From an uncultured Synergistales bacterium (GTDB lineage Bacteria; Synergistota; Synergistia; Synergistales; Aminobacteriaceae): 64,000 nt of DNA. Below, piece after piece: positions 16,764 to 25,661 of the stretch. Position numbers and translations under genes: made by a program. The notes below the pieces were generated by a model. That model was not told the origin of the DNA. It saw only the letters and a program-made list of their open reading frames with translations, and ran no database searches. Every line of letters starts with the position of its first letter. Positions within the stretch are counted from its first letter, which is position 1. The stretch spans positions 60,443 through 124,442 of the forward strand of contig CAJOMU010000006.1 of assembly GCA_905235735.1 (NCBI GenBank), in the 5' to 3' direction.

Positions 16764-18570
16764 TCGTATGCTTGTATTGTTCTATCACGTTTTCCGCATT
16801 CAGTCCGTAAAGTTCTCTCTGTTGATTCTGATTCGCATGTTTCACGCAGACATCAGGAACTCCGAATCGAATCAATCTGACATGATACTTCCCTTCAGCG
16901 ATTCGTGATGCAACAGCTTCACCAAGTGAACCGGACATATAGCTTTCTTCGAGTGTGCAGACAACCTCATATCGATTCAGAATATCATCGAGTGCATTCA
17001 TGTCTAACGGTTTGATTCTACGAACGTCATATACACCTGGCACATCAATTCCTTCACGCTTGGCCATGTTCATCGTATCAATCATGATGCTTACCTCTGA
17101 ACCGTAACCAAGCAATGCCCATTTTGAGCCTTCATGAATTTTCACAATTGCGTCTTCACTTTCAGGACTGATATTTTCTGCGGGTATGCTTCCTCTTGGG
17201 TAACGTATCAGTGTCGGGCCGTCTCGCTTTGAGGCTTTTAGCATTGCATGTCTCAATGAAGATTCATCACACGGAGCGTAAATCTCAAGATTGGGAATTG
17301 CTCTGCACCATGAAATATCGAGAAGTCCCTGATGAGTATCACCGTCTGAACCAGATAGCCCCGCTCTGTCCACCATAATGACAACGGGAAGATTCTGAAG
17401 TGCAATATCATGCATGAGCTGATCCATTGCCCTCTGAAGGAACGTCGAATATATGAATACCCACGGACGCATACCTCCTGCCGCTAATCCTGCTGCCATT
17501 GTGAGCATATGACTTTCAGCTATTCCAACGTCAAAGAATCTATTCGGGAATTCACGTGCAAAGTTTTCGAGCTTAACTCCCGTAACCATTGCCGCAGTGA
17601 AACATATTATGCGTTCATCATTCATCGCTAACTCTTCAGCTACCGATGATGCTGCTTCACTCCATGTTCGTGATTTCTTCTCGCCCGCAGGTGATACCTG
17701 ATGATACTTCGTAGGGTCTGTTTCTGCTTCGTGCAATCCTTTTCCCTTGACCGTATTGAAGTGCAGCAATACAGGCTGATAATAATTCTTTGCGAGTTCA
17801 AGCATTCGTTCAGCGTTCTTTATGTCGTGTCCATCGAAAGGCCCCCAGTAATTTATACCTAACTGGTCGAATATATTTCTCGGTTTCAGAATCATCTTGA
17901 TGAAATCACGGCCTCGTTCAAATATTCCTGACAGTTTCACTCCGAGTTTACGCCTCGTAAAATTCTTCAGTCTCTTGTAGAACGTATTCCCTGACAGACC
18001 TGCAAGTATCGTTGAGAATCCTCCTACACGGTTGCTTATGGAATGTCTATTGTCATTGAGTATTATGATGAGTTTTGTTTTCGTCTCCTGAACGTAATTC
18101 AGTGCCTCAAGTGCAAGGCCGTTAATCAGTGCTGCGTCTCCTATGAATGCTATTACGTTACGTTTCTCATGAAGAAGGTCTCTTGCCTTTGCGTAACCTA
18201 ATGCCGCTGATATTGATGTGCTGCTGTGTCCGGTGTTGAAATGGTCATACGGTGATTCATTCCGTCTTGGGAATCCTGATATGCCGTCCTTGAGCCGCAA
18301 TGTATTGAACGAATCGAATCTGTCAGTGAGAATCTTATACGGATATGATTGATGTCCAACGTCAAATATAATTCTGTCTCTGAGAGGGTCAAATACGCGG
18401 AGCATAGCTATTGTGAGTTCGACAACTCCCAGTGATGAACCTAAATGTCCTCCGTTCTTCTTCACTGTATCTGTGATAACTGCCCTCACTTCTTCAGCAA
18501 GCAAGGGCAGATCTTTTTCATCGATTCGCTTTAAGTCTTCGTGTTTAAATCCTGGCTTTAAGAATTTCAT
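16753..18570 (-). CDS. dxs: 1-deoxy-D-xylulose-5-phosphate synthase
   Basis: First step of the MEP isoprenoid pathway, a thiamine-diphosphate enzyme joining pyruvate and glyceraldehyde-3-phosphate. The 605-residue product shows GHLGSSLGVVELT, the ThDP metal motif GDAALINGLALEALN near 145, the HxDGH-type PFDGHD, and the transketolase domain with DRAGLSGSDGDTHQG. The length is typical of the family. The product also feeds undecaprenyl phosphate, the lipid carrier for the glycans exported by Wzm/Wzt downstream. Confidence 0.95.
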   Translation of the reverse strand: MKFLKPGFKHEDLKRIDEKDLPLLAEEVRAVITDTVKKNGGHLGSSLGVVELTIAMLRVFDPLRDRIIFDVGHQSYPYKILTDRFDSFNTLRLKDGISGFPRRNESPYDHFNTGHSSTSISAALGYAKARDLLHEKRNVIAFIGDAALINGLALEALNYVQETKTKLIIILNDNRHSISNRVGGFSTILAGLSGNTFYKRLKNFTRRKLGVKLSGIFERGRDFIKMILKPRNIFDQLGINYWGPFDGHDIKNAERMLELAKNYYQPVLLHFNTVKGKGLHEAETDPTKYHQVSPAGEKKSRTWSEAASSVAEELAMNDERIICFTAAMVTGVKLENFAREFPNRFFDVGIAESHMLTMAAGLAAGGMRPWVFIYSTFLQRAMDQLMHDIALQNLPVVIMVDRAGLSGSDGDTHQGLLDISWCRAIPNLEIYAPCDESSLRHAMLKASKRDGPTLIRYPRGSIPAENISPESEDAIVKIHEGSKWALLGYGSEVSIMIDTMNMAKREGIDVPGVYDVRRIKPLDMNALDDILNRYEVVCTLEESYMSGSLGEAVASRIAEGKYHVRLIRFGVPDVCVKHANQNQQRELYGLNAENVIEQYKHTNEE

Positions 18571-18578
18571 TTGAAATG

Positions 18579-19967
18579 TTATGCGAAACGCCTGAATTCA
18601 TATGCGGCGAACTGTGCAATTAATTGTAACGATGCAAGCTGTGAACGATCCAGCATACTTCTTCCGTCCTGACCTGCACCGAGCGCAATAATTCCAGTGA
18701 GCGATTTCTCATCACACACAGGGAACACATACTTTATCCCTGAAGTCTTCATGACTTCCTTCCATGGACAGCCAGCAAGTCCCCATGACCTGAAGACTGA
18801 ATCAGGTGAACTCTGCGACAAATCATAATGAGGTTCACTGACCTTCGATGCGTCAACCATACCGCTTGATGAAGGTAAAAGCGTAGGATCAGTTTTTGCT
18901 TTCACGTGTCCTGTTCTCTGTTCGCTTATAGCATAACCTTTTCTTGATGCGTCCCATGATGCGAACATGCAGTTGTTCATTCTCGAATGTTCTATGAAAA
19001 TATCAGCCAGCAATGAGAGGAATCGATTCTTGTCATCAGCACCGCGTAAAATTTTGAGGACATTCGACAGCGATAACACTGTGAATTCACCTGATGATAT
19101 GCTCGCCTCTGCCTGTCTTGAACGTGCACGAAGGTTGTTGATTGCAATCGCACGGACGGCCAAGTTCCCAAGCAGTTCGAGGAAATTCATTGTCTGTTCG
19201 TCAGGAATATTATTCCACTGAATCACGCAGAACAGTCTGCAATCTCCTTCCGCAACGGGAAGAACAACTTCGACGGGAGATTCTTTCTTCGTGATTACGG
19301 GTGCAGGAGGCAATATCTGTGATGCATATATACCTGCACGTTCTGGAATGCTGTCAGCCTTTCCGTTGAAGACAGTGAGATAACTTCCTTCGTCTTTGAG
19401 TATCACGGTTGATTTCGGGAACAAACTCTCCTGAATTACATCGGTGAGGAATGATGCGAAATACTGAAGGGGCATCGGCTCAAAGATTGAAGCAAGAGTA
19501 CTCTTTGTCGCAAGAATCATATATGAAAGCCTTGATAACTTTTTCTCAGTGTCAGTTATCTTCTTGAACGTCTGCCATAATCTCACGAGTCCGGCATAAG
19601 GTTTCAATTCTTCGATGAGCTTTGCGGGATCATTCTGCTTATCCTTCATGAGAATGTATATTGCCCAGTCTGCACCTTTGATTTGAATCACGCATGGCCA
19701 TTCATGATTTGCTTCTGAGAATTCGAGTTCAAATGATTCATGAGGAACGCCTTTTGTGAAAAGTTTTGTGATGCTGTCATTAAGTGTCAGGCTTTGAGGG
19801 ACGAGACCAGCAGCATCAATCACGTTAAGAGATTCAGAATTGCCAGGTTCAACTACGAGAGCCTGAATTTTTTTTGCATTGAGGAAGTCAGTTAAACATT
19901 TCAATGCACCACCGCTTACGAGAAAATCTGTTTGTCTGTAAAGTTCATTAATATTCATTTCGGACAT
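18579..19967 (-). CDS. GAF-like domain protein, unknown function
   Basis: A 462-residue cytoplasmic protein with no membrane segment. The last 170 or so residues have the pattern of a GAF sensor domain (NRFLSLLADIFIEH ... GIIALGAGQDGR ... LQLIAQFAAYEFRRF), and an earlier part around 180-300 may be a second diverged GAF. No output domain is seen. ATG 19967 is chosen because GGAGGTG lies 13 bases upstream; the longer frame reads through the ribosome site. It is divergent from the flagellar operon and nine bases before dxs, so a signalling role is possible but unproved. Confidence 0.65.
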   Translation of the reverse strand: MSEMNINELYRQTDFLVSGGALKCLTDFLNAKKIQALVVEPGNSESLNVIDAAGLVPQSLTLNDSITKLFTKGVPHESFELEFSEANHEWPCVIQIKGADWAIYILMKDKQNDPAKLIEELKPYAGLVRLWQTFKKITDTEKKLSRLSYMILATKSTLASIFEPMPLQYFASFLTDVIQESLFPKSTVILKDEGSYLTVFNGKADSIPERAGIYASQILPPAPVITKKESPVEVVLPVAEGDCRLFCVIQWNNIPDEQTMNFLELLGNLAVRAIAINNLRARSRQAEASISSGEFTVLSLSNVLKILRGADDKNRFLSLLADIFIEHSRMNNCMFASWDASRKGYAISEQRTGHVKAKTDPTLLPSSSGMVDASKVSEPHYDLSQSSPDSVFRSWGLAGCPWKEVMKTSGIKYVFPVCDEKSLTGIIALGAGQDGRSMLDRSQLASLQLIAQFAAYEFRRFA

Positions 19968-20122
19968 GAGATAACGAAGACACCTCCGGCAAAAATTTTT
20001 GTATTTTATTTTATCGCTTTTTGCATTCAAAATCGTATAATATATTTATTAAAATACCGGTGTGATTTAAATTTTCATGACAAAAAATAATTTTATAATG
20101 AAGGGACTGGCGTTGTAATATA

Positions 20123-20341
20123 ATGATTGAAGTACATCGTCTCAACGGAGAAGCGTTTTTGCTGAACTCGGACATGATAGAAACCATTGACGTAACGCCT
20201 GACACTGTACTGCGTCTTCTCAATGGACACAGATACGTAGTGCGAGAGAATGTGAAAGACGTGTACAGAAAGATAATAGCCTTCAGGAAAGCAGCAGGAT
20301 ATACATGCATAATAGCGAACACGGCAGAAGAATCAGAATAG
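20123..20341 (+). CDS. flbD: FlbD/SwrD-family flagellar protein
   Basis: A 72-residue protein that starts IEVHRLNGEAFLLNSDMIE and matches the short FlbD family found at the head of motAB in Synergistota, spirochaetes and Firmicutes (SwrD in Bacillus, where it supports motor power). The length is typical. It is the first gene of the flagellar run and follows a TATAAT element at 20094-20099. motA starts 22 bases downstream. Confidence 0.85.
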   Translation: MIEVHRLNGEAFLLNSDMIETIDVTPDTVLRLLNGHRYVVRENVKDVYRKIIAFRKAAGYTCIIANTAEESE

Positions 20342-20363
20342 TAACGGCAGAGGTGGTTTCACT

Positions 20364-21137
20364 TTGGATTTAACAAGTCTCATAGGATTTCTTGCAACAT
20401 GGATACTGGTTATCGCATCAATGGCATCGGGCGGCAACATCGGAGCATACTTTGATGTACCTTCATTGATGATAACGATCGGAGGAGCAATAGGAGCAAC
20501 GATAATATCGAATCCCGGCGAAAGGTTAAAGGCAATCGGAGGATGCATGAAGAATGTGTTTCTGTTTAAGGAGCCTGATCTTGTCGGAATGGTTCAAATG
20601 ATAGTGAGCTTTGCAGAGAAGGCAAGGCGAGAAGGATTGCTTTCACTTGAGGCAGATGTTGCGGAAGTTGAGAGCGATTTCATGCGCAAGGCAATACAGC
20701 TTGTAGTTGACGGAACTGACCCTGAACTTGTACGTGCGATTCTTGATACTGAAATCGGAAACTTCGAGGACAGGCACAGTGCGAATAAGGCAGTGTTCGA
20801 TAACCTGACGGAGTTTGCGCCTTCATTCGGAATGATAGGGACGCTAATCGGACTCATAGCAATGTTAGGAAACCTTCAGGACGTTAATGCACTTGGTCCC
20901 GGAATGGCGGTTGCACTTATCACGACGATGTACGGTTCAATGATGGCGAACATGTTCGGATCACCCGTGAGCAAGAAACTTGCGGCACGTTCAGCGCAGG
21001 AAGTCAAATCGATGGAACTAATGGTTGAAGGAGTGCTTGCGATTCAGGCGGGCGAGAACCCACGAACAGTTGAAGAGAAGCTGAAGGTATACTTACCGCC
21101 GAAGTTAAGAGAAGCATTCAATCAGGAGGAAGGTTAA
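20364..21137 (+). CDS. motA: Flagellar motor stator protein MotA
   Basis: One of the two stator subunits that turn ion flow into rotation. The 257-residue product has four membrane segments: near 4-25, 28-48, 153-172 and 182-203, with a long cytoplasmic loop between the second and third containing the charged rotor-contact residues. The PSFGMIGTLIGLI segment carries the conserved proline. Start is TTG 20364, with AGAGGTGG seven bases upstream. It precedes motB by two bases. Confidence 0.93.
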   Translation: MDLTSLIGFLATWILVIASMASGGNIGAYFDVPSLMITIGGAIGATIISNPGERLKAIGGCMKNVFLFKEPDLVGMVQMIVSFAEKARREGLLSLEADVAEVESDFMRKAIQLVVDGTDPELVRAILDTEIGNFEDRHSANKAVFDNLTEFAPSFGMIGTLIGLIAMLGNLQDVNALGPGMAVALITTMYGSMMANMFGSPVSKKLAARSAQEVKSMELMVEGVLAIQAGENPRTVEEKLKVYLPPKLREAFNQEEG

Positions 21138-21139
21138 AC

Positions 21140-21868
21140 ATGGCACGTCAGAAGAAACCCGAAGAGCCTGGATTATCTGCACCGTTCTACATGGGAACAT
21201 ACGGAGACATGGTTACACTTATACTATGTTTCTTCATATTGTTGTTCGCAATGTCATCGATAGACTCTCAGAAGTTCCAGAAAGCATTACTATCATTGCG
21301 TGGTTCACTGGGAGTATTGAAGGGTGGAGTTACTACGGAAGAATCTCAAGACCCGAATCGAAGCGGTGAAGTTGGGACAAGTCCGGGAGCGAGTGAACGT
21401 GTTGAACTGGATACGAGACATGTAGCATATACATTGAATTCGTTTCTGCGATCGGAGAATCTCACACGTGATATTCAGGTTTCAATTAATCAGCGTGGAG
21501 TTGCCGTATCAATCAGCGATCAATTTCTGTTTCTTCCCGGACGTGCAGACTTGAGGCCGGAAGGACAGCGTGCACTCTACAAGATTTCGGAGCTTGTGAG
21601 AAATTATGTACCTGCTGTTGCGGTTGAAGGGCACACTGATTCAGGTATACTCAACGGAGGAATATATCGGGATAACTGGGGATTAAGTGCGATGAGGGCA
21701 GCGGCAGTAGCGTCATACATGGAACATGCCGGAAGGTTTGAGGCGAATAAATTGCAGGCAGTAGGTTACAGTTCAGCACAGCCGATAGTGCCGAATGATT
21801 CACCTGAACACAGAGCATTGAACAGACGTGTAGAGATAGTATTTTTGTCGCAGTATCCGAAACGTTAA
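21140..21868 (+). CDS. motB: Flagellar motor stator protein MotB
   Basis: The 242-residue partner of MotA anchors the stator to peptidoglycan. A single membrane segment follows TYGDMVTLILCFFILLF; Asp23 in it is the likely ion-carrying residue. Residues 120-240 are an OmpA-type peptidoglycan-binding domain with VEGHTDSG and NRRVEIVF. ATG 21140 follows motA closely with AGGAGG just upstream. A HicB/HicA pair, not the expected fliL, follows. Confidence 0.93.
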   Translation: MARQKKPEEPGLSAPFYMGTYGDMVTLILCFFILLFAMSSIDSQKFQKALLSLRGSLGVLKGGVTTEESQDPNRSGEVGTSPGASERVELDTRHVAYTLNSFLRSENLTRDIQVSINQRGVAVSISDQFLFLPGRADLRPEGQRALYKISELVRNYVPAVAVEGHTDSGILNGGIYRDNWGLSAMRAAAVASYMEHAGRFEANKLQAVGYSSAQPIVPNDSPEHRALNRRVEIVFLSQYPKR

Positions 21869-21883
21869 GGAGGAGATTTTATC

Positions 21884-22126
21884 ATGCAGTTTACGGCTTG
21901 TTATACTAAATTGGAGCATGGATATATGGGTCAGCTTTTGGAATGGCCAACTGTCATAACAGAAGGTGATGACATTGAAGACTGCCGCGATTTGTTAGTA
22001 GAGGCTGCAAGTGAGATGGCTGATATTTACAAGGAAGAAGGCTGGAAGATTCCTCATGCTGAACTAACAACTGAAACTGTGTATGTTCCGATTGCAGAAG
22101 AGGCATTGATTGCAAATGTCTGTTAA
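21884..22126 (+). CDS. hicB: HicB-family antitoxin inside the flagellar operon
   Basis: An 80-residue protein with the HicB partial RNase H-like fold: an N-terminal beta pair, then GYMGQLLEWPTVITEGDDIEDCRDLLVEAASEM. It lacks the C-terminal ribbon-helix-helix or helix-turn-helix that larger HicB proteins use to repress their own promoter, so expression probably depends on the flagellar promoter. A strong AAGGAGGAG ribosome site precedes ATG 21884, 15 bases after motB. Order is antitoxin first, the reverse of classical hicAB. It should neutralise the HicA toxin encoded next. Confidence 0.8.
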   Translation: MQFTACYTKLEHGYMGQLLEWPTVITEGDDIEDCRDLLVEAASEMADIYKEEGWKIPHAELTTETVYVPIAEEALIANVC

Positions 22127-22307
22127 GCGCAGAGATGTCATAAGGCATTTTGAACGATACGGTTTCTTTCTGAAGCGAGAGGGACGAAGACACAGTTTTT
22201 ATGCCAACAATAATGGAGTAGCAATAGCAATAAAACGACATAACATATTTGACAGAATAACAGCCAATAAGCTATGCAAAGACGCTGGTATTCCGCCGAT
22301 ATTTTAG
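22116..22307 (+). CDS. hicA: HicA-family mRNA interferase toxin
   Basis: A 63-residue protein of the HicA (YcfA) type, a small double-stranded-RNA-binding-fold nuclease that cleaves mRNA. KRRDVIRHFERYGFFLKREGRRHSFY contains the conserved His, and AIKRHNIFDRITANKLCKDAGI gives the usual C-terminal helix. ATG 22116 is preferred over TTG 22110; it overlaps the antitoxin gene by 11 bases, so translation is coupled. fliL begins 31 bases later on the same strand. Confidence 0.8.
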   Translation: MSVKRRDVIRHFERYGFFLKREGRRHSFYANNNGVAIAIKRHNIFDRITANKLCKDAGIPPIF

Positions 22308-22338
22308 ATTCTCACTCATGGAGGATAGATACATATAA

Positions 22339-22794
22339 ATGAAACGCATATTGATTTTCGCAATTGTAGGACTTGTTATGTTCGGTGCAGGGTTCGGCGG
22401 AGGCTTACTGCTTGGCCAGTCAATGGCACCCAAAGATGAAAACGAGATCGGACAGGGCAGAGTGATTCAGAATCCCGGCCCAATCGTTTCAATCGGTCAG
22501 TTCACCAGCAACCTCGCCGGACCAGGAAGACATGTTTTAGACTGCGCATTGTCTCTTGAACTCGTCGAGAGAGAAGGAGCTTCTGCATTGATTCAGACTC
22601 CCGGATGGATGACCAAGATACGCAGTGAGATATTCATGCTCATGAAGGACAGAGTATATGATGATCTCACGAGTGCAGAAGGAACATTGCAGTTAGCAGG
22701 GGACATTAAACGTTCACTGAACAGAATGCTCCCTGATGTCGGAGGAGAAGCACCTATAGTGAACGTGCTGTTTGAGAATATAATTCTTCAGTAA
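22339..22794 (+). CDS. fliL: Flagellar basal-body-associated protein FliL
   Basis: A 151-residue single-pass membrane protein; the hydrophobic segment is residues 4-27 with a GAGFGGGLLLG motif. The periplasmic domain (from about 45) has the FliL pattern ending in VNVLFENIILQ. FliL rings surround the stator and raise motor torque. A GGAGG precedes ATG 22339. It lies between the HicBA pair and fliM. Confidence 0.88.
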   Translation: MKRILIFAIVGLVMFGAGFGGGLLLGQSMAPKDENEIGQGRVIQNPGPIVSIGQFTSNLAGPGRHVLDCALSLELVEREGASALIQTPGWMTKIRSEIFMLMKDRVYDDLTSAEGTLQLAGDIKRSLNRMLPDVGGEAPIVNVLFENIILQ

Positions 22795-22805
22795 GGAAAT
22801 ACACA

Positions 22806-23822
22806 ATGCCTGATGTATTATCACAAGATGCTATAGATGCCCTCATGAAGTCAATCTCCAGCGGAGCGAACATCGATGAGATAGCCGCAAAAGCTGATGA
22901 GAATGCAAAACTCAAGATATACGACTTCAAGCGTCCCGACAAGTTCAGCAAAGACCAGCTAAGAGCGATTCAGATGATTCATGAATCATTCGCACGGCAA
23001 ATGACAACTGTACTCTCTACGCTCATACGTTCAATTGTTTCTGCTGAAGTTGCTTCTGTTGAACAGCTCGCATATGAAGAATTCGTGAACTACATGGTAC
23101 AGCCGACAGTCATCGGAATGATTGAGATGCACCCATTTGAAGGAAGTATGCTGATTGAGATAAACCCTTCGTTAGTCTTCACGATAATAGATCGTATGCT
23201 CGGCGGAAAAGGAACATTCTCAGGTAACATACGCGAACTCACAGATATAGAGAAGACTGTAATTGAACGCGTAATAATGAGAATACTTGAGCTTCTTGAA
23301 GACAGCTGGAGCACAGTCGTTGATGTAAGATTCAGATTTGAATCAATGGAGAGCAATCCGTTCTTCGTTCAGATATGTTCACCGAGCGATATGGTTCTCG
23401 TCGTCATAATGAAGGTTCGAGTTTCTGATGTCGAAGGCATGGTGAGCTTATGCTTTCCGTATTTCCTCATGGAGCCTATCATGGATAAACTTTCATCACA
23501 GCAATGGTTCGCATCAACGAGCCACAAAGCTGACGATGAAATTCGAAATTGGATCAGCAATTCCGTTATGCAGGTTACAATGCCTATGGCTATGGAACTT
23601 GGCCACACTGTATTATCACTTGCTGATGTCTATGCGCTTCAGGTTGGAGATGTGATAAAACTCGATGAGCTTAAAGATTCGCATATTGATGTTCGTGTGG
23701 GCAATCAGGTTAGATTCAAGGCGAGACCGGGAACTCTTAACGGACATATGGCAGTAGAACTCACGAAAGTATTAACGCAGGATATGCCGCAGGTAACAGA
23801 TGAGAAAGGAGAGAAGAAATAA
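22806..23822 (+). CDS. fliM: Flagellar motor switch protein FliM
   Basis: The 338-residue C-ring protein that binds phospho-CheY. Residues 1-15 (VLSQDAIDALMKS) are the CheY-binding peptide, residues 45-230 the middle domain with GGKGTFSGNIRELTDIEKTV, and the C-terminus a SpoA/FliN-like domain. Length is typical. The stop codon overlaps the start of fliY by one base. Confidence 0.95.
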   Translation: MPDVLSQDAIDALMKSISSGANIDEIAAKADENAKLKIYDFKRPDKFSKDQLRAIQMIHESFARQMTTVLSTLIRSIVSAEVASVEQLAYEEFVNYMVQPTVIGMIEMHPFEGSMLIEINPSLVFTIIDRMLGGKGTFSGNIRELTDIEKTVIERVIMRILELLEDSWSTVVDVRFRFESMESNPFFVQICSPSDMVLVVIMKVRVSDVEGMVSLCFPYFLMEPIMDKLSSQQWFASTSHKADDEIRNWISNSVMQVTMPMAMELGHTVLSLADVYALQVGDVIKLDELKDSHIDVRVGNQVRFKARPGTLNGHMAVELTKVLTQDMPQVTDEKGEKK

Positions 23823-24886
23823 TGCCTGATGATTTATTGAGTCCTGATGAAATTAACGCTCTCTTATCCGGCGGAGGAGGAGATTTCGGTGATGCAGATG
23901 AAATTTCATCTTCTGATTCTGAACAGTTAGCGAAAGTTTCAGACACGTTTGCGAACTCCGAGAACAGCGTCATAAACATGCTTGCAGGAAAGAACGTTAC
24001 AACCAGTGTAGGAGCAACAGAGACACTAACGCAGGAAGAATTCACAGTAAAATTTTCGGAATTGCCGTTCATATTCTCAAGCACATTCGGAGGTTTCGAT
24101 GACAAACCAATATCGTTAGTCGTTGACCAGAGAGGAGCATTGACGCTCGCAGATTTAATGATGGGCGGAGGAGGAGCAGAACTCCCTGAACCAAGCGATT
24201 TGTACTGGAATGCGGCACAGGAAGGTTTAAGTCAGATAGTAGGATCTGCATTCACGAGTTTAAGCGGCTTACTCGGCGGACGAAGATTGATGCCTGAGAA
24301 CACAACTTCAGCTTTAGCCGAAGACAACTGGATAGCAATTGCAGTTGAACCTGCCGATAAAAAATTATGGGTCAGTCCCGTTAATGTTAGCATAGACGGA
24401 CTGAAACCTTTTAACATATGGACATGCTTAACTCTCGATAATGCACTTGATATTTCGGGAGCAATGCGCGATACACTTGAAGGTAAGCCTGTACCATCTC
24501 AGGCACCGAGCAATAACCCCGTTGGAGGAGGCGGAATGATGGGAGGAGGAAGACAGAACGCAGGCCCTGCTGTTGATGTGAGACCTGCCGCATTTCAGCC
24601 ATTAGGAGGTGGCAGCGGAGGAGGTGCACCAAGCCCAATTGATTTGATTGCGGATATTCCTGTTCGTGTTACAGTTGAACTCGGAAAGGCACGAAAGAGC
24701 GTATCAGAGATTCTTGCATTGACTGCGGGAGCTGTCGTTGAACTCGACAAAATGGCAGGTGAACCTGTTGATATTCTCGTGAACGGAAAGTTAATCGCTC
24801 ACGGTGAGGTTGTAGTTATCGATGAGAATTTCGGAGTTCGTATCACGGACATAATACCAGGAGGAGCAGCAAGGGCAGCCTCATAA
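23822..24886 (+). CDS. fliY: Flagellar motor switch phosphatase/FliN-type protein FliY
   Basis: A 354-residue fusion-type switch protein. Residues 1-17 (LLSPDEINALLSGG) resemble the CheY-binding peptide of FliM. The middle (60-225) has a CheC-like phosphatase region. A Gly/Pro-rich linker (230-265) leads to a FliN/SpoA domain (270-350) with IPVRVTVELGKA and GEVVVIDENFGVRI. In Bacillus and Thermotoga such FliY proteins dephosphorylate CheY-P, which suits the cheY gene 78 bases downstream. Confidence 0.88.
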   Translation: MPDDLLSPDEINALLSGGGGDFGDADEISSSDSEQLAKVSDTFANSENSVINMLAGKNVTTSVGATETLTQEEFTVKFSELPFIFSSTFGGFDDKPISLVVDQRGALTLADLMMGGGGAELPEPSDLYWNAAQEGLSQIVGSAFTSLSGLLGGRRLMPENTTSALAEDNWIAIAVEPADKKLWVSPVNVSIDGLKPFNIWTCLTLDNALDISGAMRDTLEGKPVPSQAPSNNPVGGGGMMGGGRQNAGPAVDVRPAAFQPLGGGSGGGAPSPIDLIADIPVRVTVELGKARKSVSEILALTAGAVVELDKMAGEPVDILVNGKLIAHGEVVVIDENFGVRITDIIPGGAARAAS

Positions 24887-24907
24887 AATATTGATTCTAT
24901 TGTTTCA

Positions 24908-24916
24908 TGTTATAAT
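24908..24916 (+). promoter_or_regulatory. Extended -10 element upstream of cheY
   Basis: TGTTATAAT: a TG one base before a perfect TATAAT at 24911-24916, in the 78-base gap between fliY and cheY. The spacing to cheY suits an internal promoter with a short leader. No strong -35 box is seen. Confidence 0.45.
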
Positions 24917-24964
24917 TCACATTAAGATTGAATCCAAAATTTTTATTCAGGAGAGTTTTCGAGA

Positions 24965-25327
24965 ATGGGTAAAAAAGTTTTAATAGTCGATGACGCAGCT
25001 TTTATGCGCATGATGTTAAAAGATATTCTGACAAAAAATGATTTCGAAGTCGTAGCTGAAGCAGAAAACGGCAAGGCAGGAGTAGCGGCATTCCAGAAAT
25101 ACAAACCCGACATCATCACAATGGATATAACGATGCCAGAAATGAATGGTATAGATGCAGTGAAAGCCATCAAAGCACTTGATCCAAGTGTAAAGGTCGT
25201 AATGGTCTCAGCAATGGGACAGCAGCCTATGGTCATTGAAGCGATTCAGGCAGGAGCAAATGACTTTATCGTGAAACCATTCCAGCCTGAACGAGTTATC
25301 GAAGCTATCACAAAGGTGCTGTCATAA
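24965..25327 (+). CDS. cheY: Chemotaxis response regulator CheY
   Basis: A 120-residue single receiver domain. Asp9/Asp10 bind metal, Asp54 (ITMDITMPEM) is the phosphorylation site, Ser in VMVSAMG and Lys in IVKPF complete the active site. Phosphorylated by CheA (not in the window), it binds the motor switch and changes rotation. Placement between fliY and fliO is typical for this kind of flagellar run. An AGGAGAG site lies upstream of ATG 24965. Confidence 0.95.
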   Translation: MGKKVLIVDDAAFMRMMLKDILTKNDFEVVAEAENGKAGVAAFQKYKPDIITMDITMPEMNGIDAVKAIKALDPSVKVVMVSAMGQQPMVIEAIQAGANDFIVKPFQPERVIEAITKVLS

Positions 25328-25331
25328 ATTA

Positions 25332-25661
25332 TTGACTGAGGACGTAAGTTTAACAGCATACATAATAAGAGCAGCAGCTGTTCTCGTTTGTATGTCTTTA
25401 TGTGCACTCTTAATAGTAAGATACGCAAAGAAACATGACATCAGCGCAAAGAATCATACACATACGGCCGAGATATTAACGTCCCTGCGATTAACTGGCA
25501 GGGATATATTTTTAGTCGTTCACTGCGGGCCTGACGTTATAGCCTTCACGATAGGTTCACATGGAACGTGCTTAATGGGCAGATGGAGTTATCATGAATG
25601 GCTTGAATCCGAAAAATTGCAAAAATTACAATCAGAATCAAAATCACAATCACAAACATAA
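25332..25661 (+). CDS. fliO: Flagellar export protein FliO
   Basis: A 109-residue protein with one membrane segment at about 8-27 (IIRAAAVLVCMSLCALLIV) and a small cytoplasmic domain, LRLTGRDIFLVVHCGPDVIAFTIG, in the FliO pattern. FliO helps assemble the FliP ring of the export gate. The start is TTG 25332 with a weak ribosome site. Its last 68 bases overlap the start of fliP in another frame. Confidence 0.72.
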   Translation: MTEDVSLTAYIIRAAAVLVCMSLCALLIVRYAKKHDISAKNHTHTAEILTSLRLTGRDIFLVVHCGPDVIAFTIGSHGTCLMGRWSYHEWLESEKLQKLQSESKSQSQT

